This document shows, piece by piece, positions 8,471-15,628 of a stretch of 44,226 bases of DNA. A program made the position numbers and the translations under genes. Source of the stretch: JANPPS01 sp031428635 (GTDB taxonomy: Bacteria > Pseudomonadota > Alphaproteobacteria > Acetobacterales > Acetobacteraceae); the NCBI GenBank assembly GCA_031428635.1, contig JANPPS010000061.1, positions 1-44,226 of the forward strand, given 5' to 3'. The first letter of the stretch is position 1. Every line of letters begins with the position of its first letter. The notes below the pieces were generated by a model. That model ran no database searches. It saw nothing but the letters and a program-made list of their open reading frames with translations, and was not told the origin of the DNA.

Positions 8471-9445
8471 TTAAAGCGTGGCACCCTCCTTTATCCAGAA
8501 CGCTTCGGCCGCTGGGTGCCAGGGGATGCCGACCGCTGCCGTCTTCTGCCCCTCCATCGTGAAGTTTTTACCTTCCTTGTGGGTCTCACCCAGCACGGCG
8601 CGACCAATCCAGATGGCGTTCAGCACCGCGGTCACCGTCGCATCAGGCAATGCCGCGTCGACTGCCAATATATTACCAACCGAGACCTGCTTATTTTGCG
8701 TCTTTTGCCCTGGATAGGTGCCGACGGGAATAATTTCGGGGAAGTAGACCGGGCCGTAGCGCGCGACGATGCCGGCTGTGAGTTCCGCATGGTCCACCAG
8801 CCGCACCTCTACGCCGGGGCGGGATCCGAGATCGATGATCGTTGCCGTGGGGATGCCGCTATTGAAGAAGTAGGCGTCGAGCTCGCCGGCCAAAATGCGC
8901 CGTGTGCCTTCCTCGGGCGTCAAGTATTCGTGCTGCTTGAAATCGCTCATGCGGTCCACGCCTGCGACTTTCAGCAAGCGGTACGCCATGTTCTCGTTGC
9001 CGGAATTGGGGGTGCCGGTGCTGACGCGCTTGCCGCGCAGGTCGGACATCCGGGTGATTCCCGACCCCGCAACGGTCACGATTTGCATACGGCCCGAGTA
9101 GAGGTTGGCGAGCGCACGAACCTTGAGCGGCTTCTTGTCGAAATGGTCCTCGCCATCTGCAGCGTTGACCGCCGTGTCCACCTGGGTAAACACGATGCCG
9201 AACTTTCCTGCCCTCAAGCCATCCATGTTTTCGATCGAGCCCTGGGTCGTGACGACCGCCGCATTCAGCTCGGGCCGGGACGCGTTCAGGATGCCGGCGA
9301 TGGCGCGGCCCAGCGGGAAGTATACTCCGCCAGCTGTGCCGGAGCCGATCGATAATGCCGTCCCTTCCGCTCGGGCGGTTGAACCAAGTAGGCTCATCCC
9401 AGCCCCGGTCAGAACGGCACGACGGGTTACAGTTGTATATGTCAT
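8471..9445 (-). CDS. TAXI-family TRAP transporter solute-binding protein
   Basis: The 324-residue secreted protein carries the TAXI signature LSIGSGTAGGVYFPLGRAIAGILN just after a signal peptide (TRRAVLTGAGMSLLGSTARAEG); the twin arginine makes Tat export possible. Later segments (GKFGIVFTQVDTA, RGKRVSTGTPNSGNENMAYRLL) match periplasmic binding proteins that feed TRAP-type membrane permeases, usually for organic acids or glutamate-like substrates. ATG 9445 is chosen because it directly precedes the signal peptide; the frame itself is open to 9517. No TRAP membrane component is within the window, so the ligand cannot be inferred. It is divergent from arfB. Confidence 0.9.
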   Translation of the reverse strand: MTYTTVTRRAVLTGAGMSLLGSTARAEGTALSIGSGTAGGVYFPLGRAIAGILNASRPELNAAVVTTQGSIENMDGLRAGKFGIVFTQVDTAVNAADGEDHFDKKPLKVRALANLYSGRMQIVTVAGSGITRMSDLRGKRVSTGTPNSGNENMAYRLLKVAGVDRMSDFKQHEYLTPEEGTRRILAGELDAYFFNSGIPTATIIDLGSRPGVEVRLVDHAELTAGIVARYGPVYFPEIIPVGTYPGQKTQNKQVSVGNILAVDAALPDATVTAVLNAIWIGRAVLGETHKEGKNFTMEGQKTAAVGIPWHPAAEAFWIKEGATL

Positions 9446-9551
9446 GAAAATACTACCACAGGACCAACTCTCTGCACGTGTTCTAGACGATCCGCGCGGG
9501 GTCGGCATGGTGAGCAATCGTTAAAAATGGTAAACCGCTAGTGGTCCTGCT

Positions 9552-9971
9552 GTGATCGAAATCGCGCCCGGTATTGCGTTCGACCCGGACGAGATTCAGG
9601 AGAATTTTGTCCGCGCGTCCGGCCCAGGCGGTCAGAACGTTAACAAGGTGTCAACGGCGGTGCAGGTCCGCCTCGATCTGCGGCGGGAAGGCAGCTTACC
9701 TGCCTGGTTGCGGGCCAGGGTCGAGGCGCTGGGCGGAAACCGGGTCACGCAGGACGGCGTGCTGGTGCTGACGGCGCAACGCTTTCGGTCGCAGGACCGC
9801 AATCGGCAAGATGCGCAGGACCGGGTTGTGGCGTTGCTGCGGGCTGCTGCGATACGCGAACCGCCGCGTATCAAGACCCGGCCCACGCTGGCATCCCGTA
9901 GGCGTCGGGTAGAGGCGAAGGTCTCGCGTGGAGAAACCAAACGGCTGCGCGGCCGTCCGTCCGATCACTAG
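9552..9971 (+). CDS. arfB: Alternative ribosome-rescue factor / peptidyl-tRNA hydrolase ArfB
   Basis: The 139-residue protein releases peptides from ribosomes stalled on non-stop mRNA. The GGQ catalytic motif lies in RASGPGGQNVNKVSTAVQVRL at about residues 23-43. The C-terminus is a basic tail (IKTRPTLASRRRRVEAKVSRGETKRLRGR) that, in ArfB, occupies the empty mRNA channel. The length matches the E. coli protein. It starts with GTG at 9552. The stop TAG (9969-9971) is formed by the TA boundary and first base of a MITE-like element, so the last residues may differ from the ancestral ones. It is divergent from the TAXI gene. Confidence 0.95.
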   Translation: MIEIAPGIAFDPDEIQENFVRASGPGGQNVNKVSTAVQVRLDLRREGSLPAWLRARVEALGGNRVTQDGVLVLTAQRFRSQDRNRQDAQDRVVALLRAAAIREPPRIKTRPTLASRRRRVEAKVSRGETKRLRGRPSDH

Positions 9972-10076
9972 AGCAATTTCCGATCAAGTGGCTCGGAAGA
10001 AATCTCCAGACTAGCTTCATCGTAAACAACGCAGAACTATCGAGCGACTGAAGCCGTTCGATCCAATACCGCTCTA
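9969..10076. repeat. MITE-like element with TA boundaries (IS630/Tc1-mariner type)
   Basis: A 104-bp segment begins GAGCAATTTCCGATC (from 9971) and ends GATCCAATACCGCTC (to 10074). Each end is flanked by TA (9969-9970 and 10075-10076). The ends form an imperfect inverted repeat: the outer GAGC/GCTC is perfect, with further matches including GATC. TA duplication and short terminal repeats are the known hallmarks of IS630/Tc1-mariner insertion, and non-coding derivatives of this look are common in alphaproteobacteria. No transposase is encoded. Copy number in the genome cannot be seen here. Confidence 0.6.
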
Positions 10077-10451
10077 ACAAATTAATGGAACGGCAGGACG
10101 ATTACAATGGCGATACGGCGTCGGCTGCGACCAGTGCCGCGCCGGCTGGGTCGAATGTGGGCAGGGCTGCAGGCTGGGTGGGCGATCGGCCGATCAGCGC
10201 CACGTTTCTAAAGCGGGTGGGCGCCGACCTGCGCGCATCCTCTGCAGGGTTCTGGACAATTATTGCGGCAGTATCGCCATGGCGACGGCGCGTTATCCTG
10301 CAGACGCGGCTCGCCATGACCATTACGGGCAGACGCTGACGGACCCGTTCGGCCTTCCGCTATGCCCGCGCACCAGCACAAAGCTCAGCTTCAAGAACTC
10401 AGTCGGGTGCTGGGAGGACCGCGGCTTCAACCCGCATAGCGAGCTGTAGCG
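10077..10451 (+). pseudogene. Decayed or unrecognised coding remnant
   Basis: This 375-nt stretch lies between the MITE-like element and the carboxymuconolactone-decarboxylase gene and holds no recognisable intact gene. The plus frame from 10237 reads ILCRVLDNYCGSIAMATARY and continues, from an ATG at 10279, into GQTLTDPFGLPLCPRTSTKL and GCWEDRGFNPHSEL before TAG at 10447-10449. That looks protein-like, but I do not recognise the family. Another plus frame (10085-10339) overlaps it and changes character near 10260, consistent with a frameshifted remnant. It ends 2 nt before the convergent neighbour's stop. It may instead be two unrelated spurious frames. Confidence 0.3.
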
Positions 10452-11057
10452 CTACGGAAAGCGCGGCAGCTTCGTCCCATCAGGCGCCGGATACTCGGCC
10501 GCATTCAGCTGCATCGCCAGCAGCGTGTAGTAGGCCGTGACGCCGGTCAGATCGACCACGCCCGGCTTGCCAAACCGCTTTTCCGCCCGGGCGAACGTCC
10601 CGTCTGACACGCGCTTGTTGCGGTGCAACTCGGTCGAGAAATCGTAGACGATCGCCTCGTCGTCATTCATGCCCTCCGGGCGGCGGCCGTCGCGGATGGC
10701 GGAGATGATCTCCGGCTTGATGCCCACTTTGGCCGCGATCGGCGCATGCACGTACCACTCGAAATCCTGCGTCCACTCCCGGGCCGTGATCAGGATGACC
10801 AACTCCGACAATGTGTTGCCTATGTTGGACTTGTACCGCAGGTAGTCGCCCATGGCCCGCGCCTGGCTCATCACCTCGGGCGAGTGCATCAGCGGCTCGA
10901 ACGGGCCGAAAACCGGTACCTTTCGGGCGGTCAGGAACGCATCGGCGGCCTGCTTCTGCTCCGGCGAGTATTTGTCTGGGGGAATGGTCGGCAGACGGGA
11001 CTGGGCCATGACGGGACCTGTAATCAGGAGTGCGAGCAGGACGGCGGTGACACGCAT
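10452..11057 (-). CDS. Secreted carboxymuconolactone decarboxylase family protein
   Basis: The 201-residue protein has a clear signal peptide (MRVTAVLLALLITGPVMAQS) followed by an AhpD/CMD-like helical domain. The central segment NTLSELVILITAREWTQDFEWYVHAPIA matches this family, but no CxxC redox pair is present (the ITAREW region lacks cysteine). It is therefore closer to the CMD branch than to AhpD peroxidase. Periplasmic location follows from the signal peptide. The start at 11057 lies 7 nt after the ABC transporter stop, and the GAGG overlapping that stop (TGAGG) probably serves as ribosome-binding site. The substrate is unknown. Confidence 0.85.
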   Translation of the reverse strand: MRVTAVLLALLITGPVMAQSRLPTIPPDKYSPEQKQAADAFLTARKVPVFGPFEPLMHSPEVMSQARAMGDYLRYKSNIGNTLSELVILITAREWTQDFEWYVHAPIAAKVGIKPEIISAIRDGRRPEGMNDDEAIVYDFSTELHRNKRVSDGTFARAEKRFGKPGVVDLTGVTAYYTLLAMQLNAAEYPAPDGTKLPRFP

Positions 11058-11064
11058 CGGGACC

Positions 11065-12939
11065 TCATGAGGTGGAAATGGGGTGCGACGGATCGGGCGT
11101 CGCGCGCGGGCGAAGCGTGCGGCGCAGCAGGCGGGACAACTGACGCTGCCGTTCGCTCGCCAAGGCATCGAGGTCTTCCGTACTCTGATGCCGGCGTAGG
11201 GTCAGTTTGCGCGTGTGGTACTGTTCGAGCTCCGGGCGGTGGCCCACGCTGATGACGGTCGTGTCTTTCAGTTCGTGGCGGAACAGCTCCATCATGCTAG
11301 CCTGGCTATTCACGTCCAGCGCCGCCGTTGCTTCATCCATGATGACGATGTCGGGATGCTGCACCAGCAGGCGAGCGAAGCCGATCCGCTGCTGCTCACC
11401 GCCAGATAGCAGCTTGTCCCATCGGTCTTCATCCCCGAGCCGGGCGACGAGGTGATGCAGGCCGCAGCGTTCCAGCGCCTGGGTCAGCGCAGCGTCATCG
11501 ACCACGGCGTCGAGGGCCGGGTATTTCAGCACTTGGCGTAGTGTGCCGTTGGGCAAGTAGGCACGCTGCGGCAGAAACGCGACCTGTGCCGCGTTCGGGA
11601 TCAGCACCTGGCCCGACCCCCATGGCCATAGCCCGGCAATGGCGCGAATCAGCGTGCTCTTACCCGTGCCGCTCTCACCCGTCAGCAATACCTTGTCACC
11701 GCGCTCAACCGCCGTATCGGCCTCATCGATCATGACCCGGCCGTTATACTGGGCGACTGACAGGCCAACCAGACGCAGCGCGTCGTCCGGGCTGTCGGAA
11801 ATCACGATCCGGTCGGCGGGTAGGTCGCCGATCGACTGATCGAGCTTACCAAATGCTGCCCATAAGCCTGTGACCCGCCTGGCCGAGGCCAGCCACTCGG
11901 CAATCCGAGGGTAGTTATCAAACAGCCAGTTCAGCGCAACCTGTACCTGCACGAACGCGGCCGCGGTCTGCATCAGCGAACCGAGCGACATCGTGCCGGC
12001 CAGGTAGTTCGGCGCTTCCAGCAACAGCGGGAAGACCGGGGCCACGACCCAGTTCGTGCCCATCAGCCACGTCATACGCGCCAACTGCCGAATCGATACC
12101 ATCCAGGCGTCGACAAGGTGCTGCAGCGTGGCCTTCAGCCCTTGTGTCTCGTCCGCCTCACCGCCGATCAGGGCTATGCTCTCGGCATTCTCCCGTACCC
12201 GGCCCATCTCCGTCCGCAGCCGGGCCTCGGCGCTGTTCTTGGCCTCGATCTTGGCGATCAACGGCCGGCCGAACAGGACCATGGAGCCGGACATAACCAA
12301 CGAGTAGCCGAACGCCGCGAACACCATGAAGCCCGGAATGTGGATGCCGAATAGGTCGGTATCGCCACCCACAGTCCATAGGACGCTGAAGAATACGACC
12401 GCCGTCAGCAAGGCGTTCAGAATGCCGGTGCTGAAATCCACCACCGGCTCGGTCGCGATCCGGGCGTCATCGGCGATGCGGAACTCCGGCGCGTCGAGGT
12501 CCGGGGCGGCGATGCTCAGGCGATAGAAGCGCTGCTCCTCCAACCACCGGGCCGCCAGCCGCTCCGTCAGCCATTGGCGCCACAGAACCTGCAGTCGCAT
12601 GCGGCAGACAAGTTGAAATACCGACACCGCAGATGACGACACGGCCAGCACGGCGAATAGGCCGATGGCGCTGAGAACGACGTTCTGCTGCTTCTGCTCC
12701 ATGGCATTGAAGAAGAACTTGTTCCAGAGGTTGACGCCGTACTGGATGGTGATGGCCGCGATAACCAGCCCGATCGTGGCGAACGTGAGCACCCAGGCTG
12801 TGCGGGCAGTCGGACCCTTCCAGTAGCCACCCGCGAGCGACCAATACTGCCGGACCGTGCCCGGCGGACGAGGACGCTTATCGATCGGTAGCGCGAGTGA
12901 CTCGTTCGGCAAACCCTCAGAGGCGTCAGCGTCGGGCAT
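11065..12939 (-). CDS. SbmA/YddA-like ABC transporter, fused permease and ATPase
   Basis: The 624-residue protein begins with a cytosolic tail and a transmembrane domain (helices around TAWVLTFATIGLVIAAITIQ and VVLSAIGLFAVLAVSSSAVS). The EFRIADDARIATEPVVDF segment is typical of the SbmA/BacA/YddA branch. A C-terminal ATPase follows: Walker A LLTGESGTGKST near residue 410, signature LLSGGEQQRIGFARLL near 497, and Walker B DIVIMDEATAALD. Relatives import peptides or act on fatty-acyl compounds (ABC-D type). The ATG at 12939 overlaps the ankyrin gene stop by 14 nt. It lies within the MoxR-VWA cluster; the cargo is not deducible. Confidence 0.9.
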   Translation of the reverse strand: MPDADASEGLPNESLALPIDKRPRPPGTVRQYWSLAGGYWKGPTARTAWVLTFATIGLVIAAITIQYGVNLWNKFFFNAMEQKQQNVVLSAIGLFAVLAVSSSAVSVFQLVCRMRLQVLWRQWLTERLAARWLEEQRFYRLSIAAPDLDAPEFRIADDARIATEPVVDFSTGILNALLTAVVFFSVLWTVGGDTDLFGIHIPGFMVFAAFGYSLVMSGSMVLFGRPLIAKIEAKNSAEARLRTEMGRVRENAESIALIGGEADETQGLKATLQHLVDAWMVSIRQLARMTWLMGTNWVVAPVFPLLLEAPNYLAGTMSLGSLMQTAAAFVQVQVALNWLFDNYPRIAEWLASARRVTGLWAAFGKLDQSIGDLPADRIVISDSPDDALRLVGLSVAQYNGRVMIDEADTAVERGDKVLLTGESGTGKSTLIRAIAGLWPWGSGQVLIPNAAQVAFLPQRAYLPNGTLRQVLKYPALDAVVDDAALTQALERCGLHHLVARLGDEDRWDKLLSGGEQQRIGFARLLVQHPDIVIMDEATAALDVNSQASMMELFRHELKDTTVISVGHRPELEQYHTRKLTLRRHQSTEDLDALASERQRQLSRLLRRTLRPRATPDPSHPISTS

Positions 12940-13567
12940 TAGTGTCGAAGCCCATGAAACCGGCCTGCGGTACTGGGGCGCCGCCATTGCCGGCAAAACG
13001 CGGGGGTGCTGGCAACGCGGCCGGCGCGGGTGGGCGGGCGGCGACGGCAGTGAAGCTATCCGGCTCGGCCCCACCGACTTTACGCGCGGCGCGCGCGGCC
13101 GCGACCCGTTGCGCCCGCGTCATCGGGCCGGAAGGCTTGGGCTCCGGCGGCGATCCGCTTGTCGAGTAGCCTGCCCCGCCACGAAGAGAGAGCAGCAGAA
13201 ACGAGATCTGGTTTCGTCCCAGGTCAATCGCCAAGTCCAGCGGGGTCAGCCCAAGCACATTACGGGCGTTGAGGTCTGCGCCGCGGTTCAGGCTGTCCAT
13301 GGCCGTTGCCAGGTCGCCGCGATTGATGGCGTCGAACAGCGCCTCGTTGGGCGGCATGTCGGCCGATGACTTATCCGCCGGAGTCACGGTCGTAGGCTCG
13401 GCCCGGGCGCCGGGCAGGGCGGGCGGCGGCTCCTGCCTTTTGACCACCGGCACGCGCGTTTGCGGACCTGGCGCGCGCGCGGGCGCCTGTGCCAGGGCAA
13501 CCTGCTGCGCAAACACCAAAGCGAAGACCGTAATGATGGCGGTTCTCATCATTGTCATATACGCCAT
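12926..13567 (-). CDS. Secreted ankyrin-repeat-like protein
   Basis: The 213-residue protein has a signal peptide (MMRTAIITVFALVFAQQVALAQ). A proline/arginine-rich linker follows, then about two ankyrin-type units: NEALFDAINRGDLATAMDSL and GADLNARNVLGLTPLDLAID. The C-terminal third (about 80 residues) is Ala/Pro/Arg-rich, apparently disordered, and ends FDTNARR. GGAGGGG 5 nt before the ATG at 13567 supports this start. It follows the VWA gene by 18 nt and overlaps the ABC gene by 14 nt. Two repeats are few for a stable ankyrin fold, so it may need a partner. It may be a periplasmic accessory of the MoxR-VWA complex; this is inference. Confidence 0.75.
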   Translation of the reverse strand: MAYMTMMRTAIITVFALVFAQQVALAQAPARAPGPQTRVPVVKRQEPPPALPGARAEPTTVTPADKSSADMPPNEALFDAINRGDLATAMDSLNRGADLNARNVLGLTPLDLAIDLGRNQISFLLLSLRGGAGYSTSGSPPEPKPSGPMTRAQRVAAARAARKVGGAEPDSFTAVAARPPAPAALPAPPRFAGNGGAPVPQAGFMGFDTNARR

Positions 13568-13585
13568 TTCCGCCCCTCCGGCCAG

Positions 13586-15628
13586 TCAGCCCGCCCCCTC
13601 GCGGCGCCACGCCACGAGCACGGTGCCAAGCAGCAGCGGCAGCGCGGCCCAGGGCGGCAGCAGCGGTGTCGTGGCCGCGCCCGTCACCACGCTATCGTGC
13701 CGGACCGGTAGGCCGATCCAGGTGCTGCCCGCGACCTCCCGCCCCGGTTCGGTCCGGCGTATCTCCGGTATGCCGGCACCGATAAAGCGAACGCTGCCAC
13801 TGCCGCGCACCACGGGCGCCAGGACGGTCGCGGTCGCGCGCAAATCGGCAAGCTCCTGCGGGTTGGCGCTGGCGGCGGCGGCGAGCACGGTGCGGGTGCC
13901 GTCGGTGACGCGCCAAACCCCGGGCTCGATGGCTGCAACCTCGGCCCGGGCCGTGCCGTCCGTGGGGGGCGCCAACGTCACGGTCTGGGTGGCGCCGCCC
14001 GGGCTCGTGACGGTGACGGGCGGGGCATCCGCGTCGCTCATGCTATGCCGCTCGATCGACAGCCGGCTTTGCAGGCCTCCGCCTTGGGAAATCGCGGCGC
14101 GCAGGCTTTCCTCCTCTAACGCCGGCTCCTGCATCAGCCAATGGGCGATACGACGCAGCAGCTCCGCCTGCGGACCGCCACCGAGGTGCCCGCGCGACCA
14201 CAGCCAGATCTGGTCCGACAACAGTAGCGCGACGCGGCCCGAGCCCACGCGGTCCAGCACCAGCAGCGGGCCGCCATCTTCGGCCTGCAGTAGCGCGGGC
14301 GCCGTCGTCGGCGTGATCGGAATGCGGCGGTACCACGGCCCCCACGCGCCAACGCCGGGCAGCCCGGCCGTAACGGGGTGCCTCTGCCCGGCCGGTGTCA
14401 CCTGTGGCCGGAATGCGCCGTCTACCACCCGGTCCAGCGGGCGGCCCGGCAGCACGGTGCCGATCGCGGTTTCGGCCAGGCTCGATGTACCCGCGAACTC
14501 AGGACCGGCGCTGAGTAGCAGCGCGCCTCCTGCCTGAACGTAATCGGCGATGTTGCGCAGGTATAAGGGCGGCAGCGTGCCGCGGTTCTGGAATCGGTCC
14601 AAGATGATTAGGTCGAACTCGCGGATCTTGACCTGAAAAAGCTCCCGTACCGGAAAGGCAATCAGCGCCAACTCGTTCAGCGGCGTGAAGTCCTCGCGCT
14701 CCGGCAGGCGCAGGATGGTGAAGTGGACGAGGTCGACGGCCGGATCGGCCTTCAGCAGGCGACGCCAGGTACGCTCGCCCTGATGCGGCTCACCCGAAAC
14801 CAGCAGCACGCGTAGCCGATCGCGGACGCCGTTGATGGTGACGACGGCGCGGTTGTTGAGCGGGCTGGTCTCACCGGGTAGCGCCGCCGCTTCCAGCTCC
14901 ACGACCGTGGGGCCCGCGTGGGTGATGGGCACGTCGATCTCGACAGTTTCCCGGGGCGGCACATCGCGCGTGTCAGGCGGGCCGTCATCCTGGCGGATGC
15001 TCAGTTGGGCGGCGCCGGGGTTGGCCACGCCCAAATCGTCGATGGCGGCCCGGATCGTGACCCGGCTGCCGACGACGCCGAATTGGGGCGCCTCGACCAC
15101 GCGGATGCGGCGGTCCGTCTCCTCACCCCGGGCGGGGATCAGGACGTGAAGCGGGTATGGCAAGCTGGCCGGCGCGTCGTGCACCATGCCGTCGGTGAGG
15201 GCGATGACGGCGGATAGCCGGCTGGGTGGGATGTCGGACAGGGTGCGGCCGATGGCGGCAAAAAGGGCGGTGCCTTCCGTACCCTCCGGCACCGTCACGG
15301 TACGTAGTTCCAGACCCGGCAGGCGCTTGGCCGCGGCCTCGATCTGTACGCGGGCGGCGTCACGCAGGGCGGCGCGGTCGTGCAACTGCATCGATCCGCT
15401 ATCGTCCATAACCAACACGGCCACGTCCGGCAGGATTTGCTGGGTTTGGCGCACCAGGGCGGGTCCGGCCAGCCAGGCTAGTAGAATTGCGAATGCGAGT
15501 GCCCGCCATCCTGTGCCGCGGGCACGCCGCCACAGGGCCACGGCCAGGGTCGCGACGCATAGGCCGGCCAGCACTGCCAGCAGCCACCAAGGCACGACCG
15601 AGTCGAAACGCAGGCCGGTGACGGTCAT
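13586..15628 (-). CDS. Membrane VWA-domain protein with GATase1-like domain
   Basis: The 680-residue membrane protein starts with two hydrophobic helices (WWLLAVLAGLCVATLAVALW and ALAFAILLAWLAGPALV). A von Willebrand A domain follows with an intact metal-site motif, VMDDSGSM, and VIALTDGMVHD. The middle is beta-rich. Next comes a class-I-glutamine-amidotransferase-like fold (LRVLLVSGEPHQGE ... YVQAGGALLLSAGPEF) with no evident catalytic Cys nucleophile, and a C-terminal helix near WAALPLLLGTVLVAW. ATG 15628 overlaps the upstream stop (ATGA). It is third after MoxR and DUF58, the usual alphaproteobacterial order. The function is unproven; it is likely a surface or periplasm-facing partner of the MoxR chaperone. 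Confidence 0.85.
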   Translation of the reverse strand: MTVTGLRFDSVVPWWLLAVLAGLCVATLAVALWRRARGTGWRALAFAILLAWLAGPALVRQTQQILPDVAVLVMDDSGSMQLHDRAALRDAARVQIEAAAKRLPGLELRTVTVPEGTEGTALFAAIGRTLSDIPPSRLSAVIALTDGMVHDAPASLPYPLHVLIPARGEETDRRIRVVEAPQFGVVGSRVTIRAAIDDLGVANPGAAQLSIRQDDGPPDTRDVPPRETVEIDVPITHAGPTVVELEAAALPGETSPLNNRAVVTINGVRDRLRVLLVSGEPHQGERTWRRLLKADPAVDLVHFTILRLPEREDFTPLNELALIAFPVRELFQVKIREFDLIILDRFQNRGTLPPLYLRNIADYVQAGGALLLSAGPEFAGTSSLAETAIGTVLPGRPLDRVVDGAFRPQVTPAGQRHPVTAGLPGVGAWGPWYRRIPITPTTAPALLQAEDGGPLLVLDRVGSGRVALLLSDQIWLWSRGHLGGGPQAELLRRIAHWLMQEPALEEESLRAAISQGGGLQSRLSIERHSMSDADAPPVTVTSPGGATQTVTLAPPTDGTARAEVAAIEPGVWRVTDGTRTVLAAAASANPQELADLRATATVLAPVVRGSGSVRFIGAGIPEIRRTEPGREVAGSTWIGLPVRHDSVVTGAATTPLLPPWAALPLLLGTVLVAWRREGAG

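Noticed and set aside
8387..9355. A 322-codon plus-strand frame running through the tRNA and opposite the TAXI gene
   Set aside because: It reads across the tRNA-Gln and is antisense to a protein with a clear signal peptide and TAXI motif; it shows no domain.
13269..14537. A 422-codon plus-strand frame opposite the VWA gene
   Set aside because: Composition is Ser/Pro/Arg/Ala-rich without motifs, as expected for an antisense shadow; the minus strand holds VWA and GATase-like domains with 4-nt gene overlaps.
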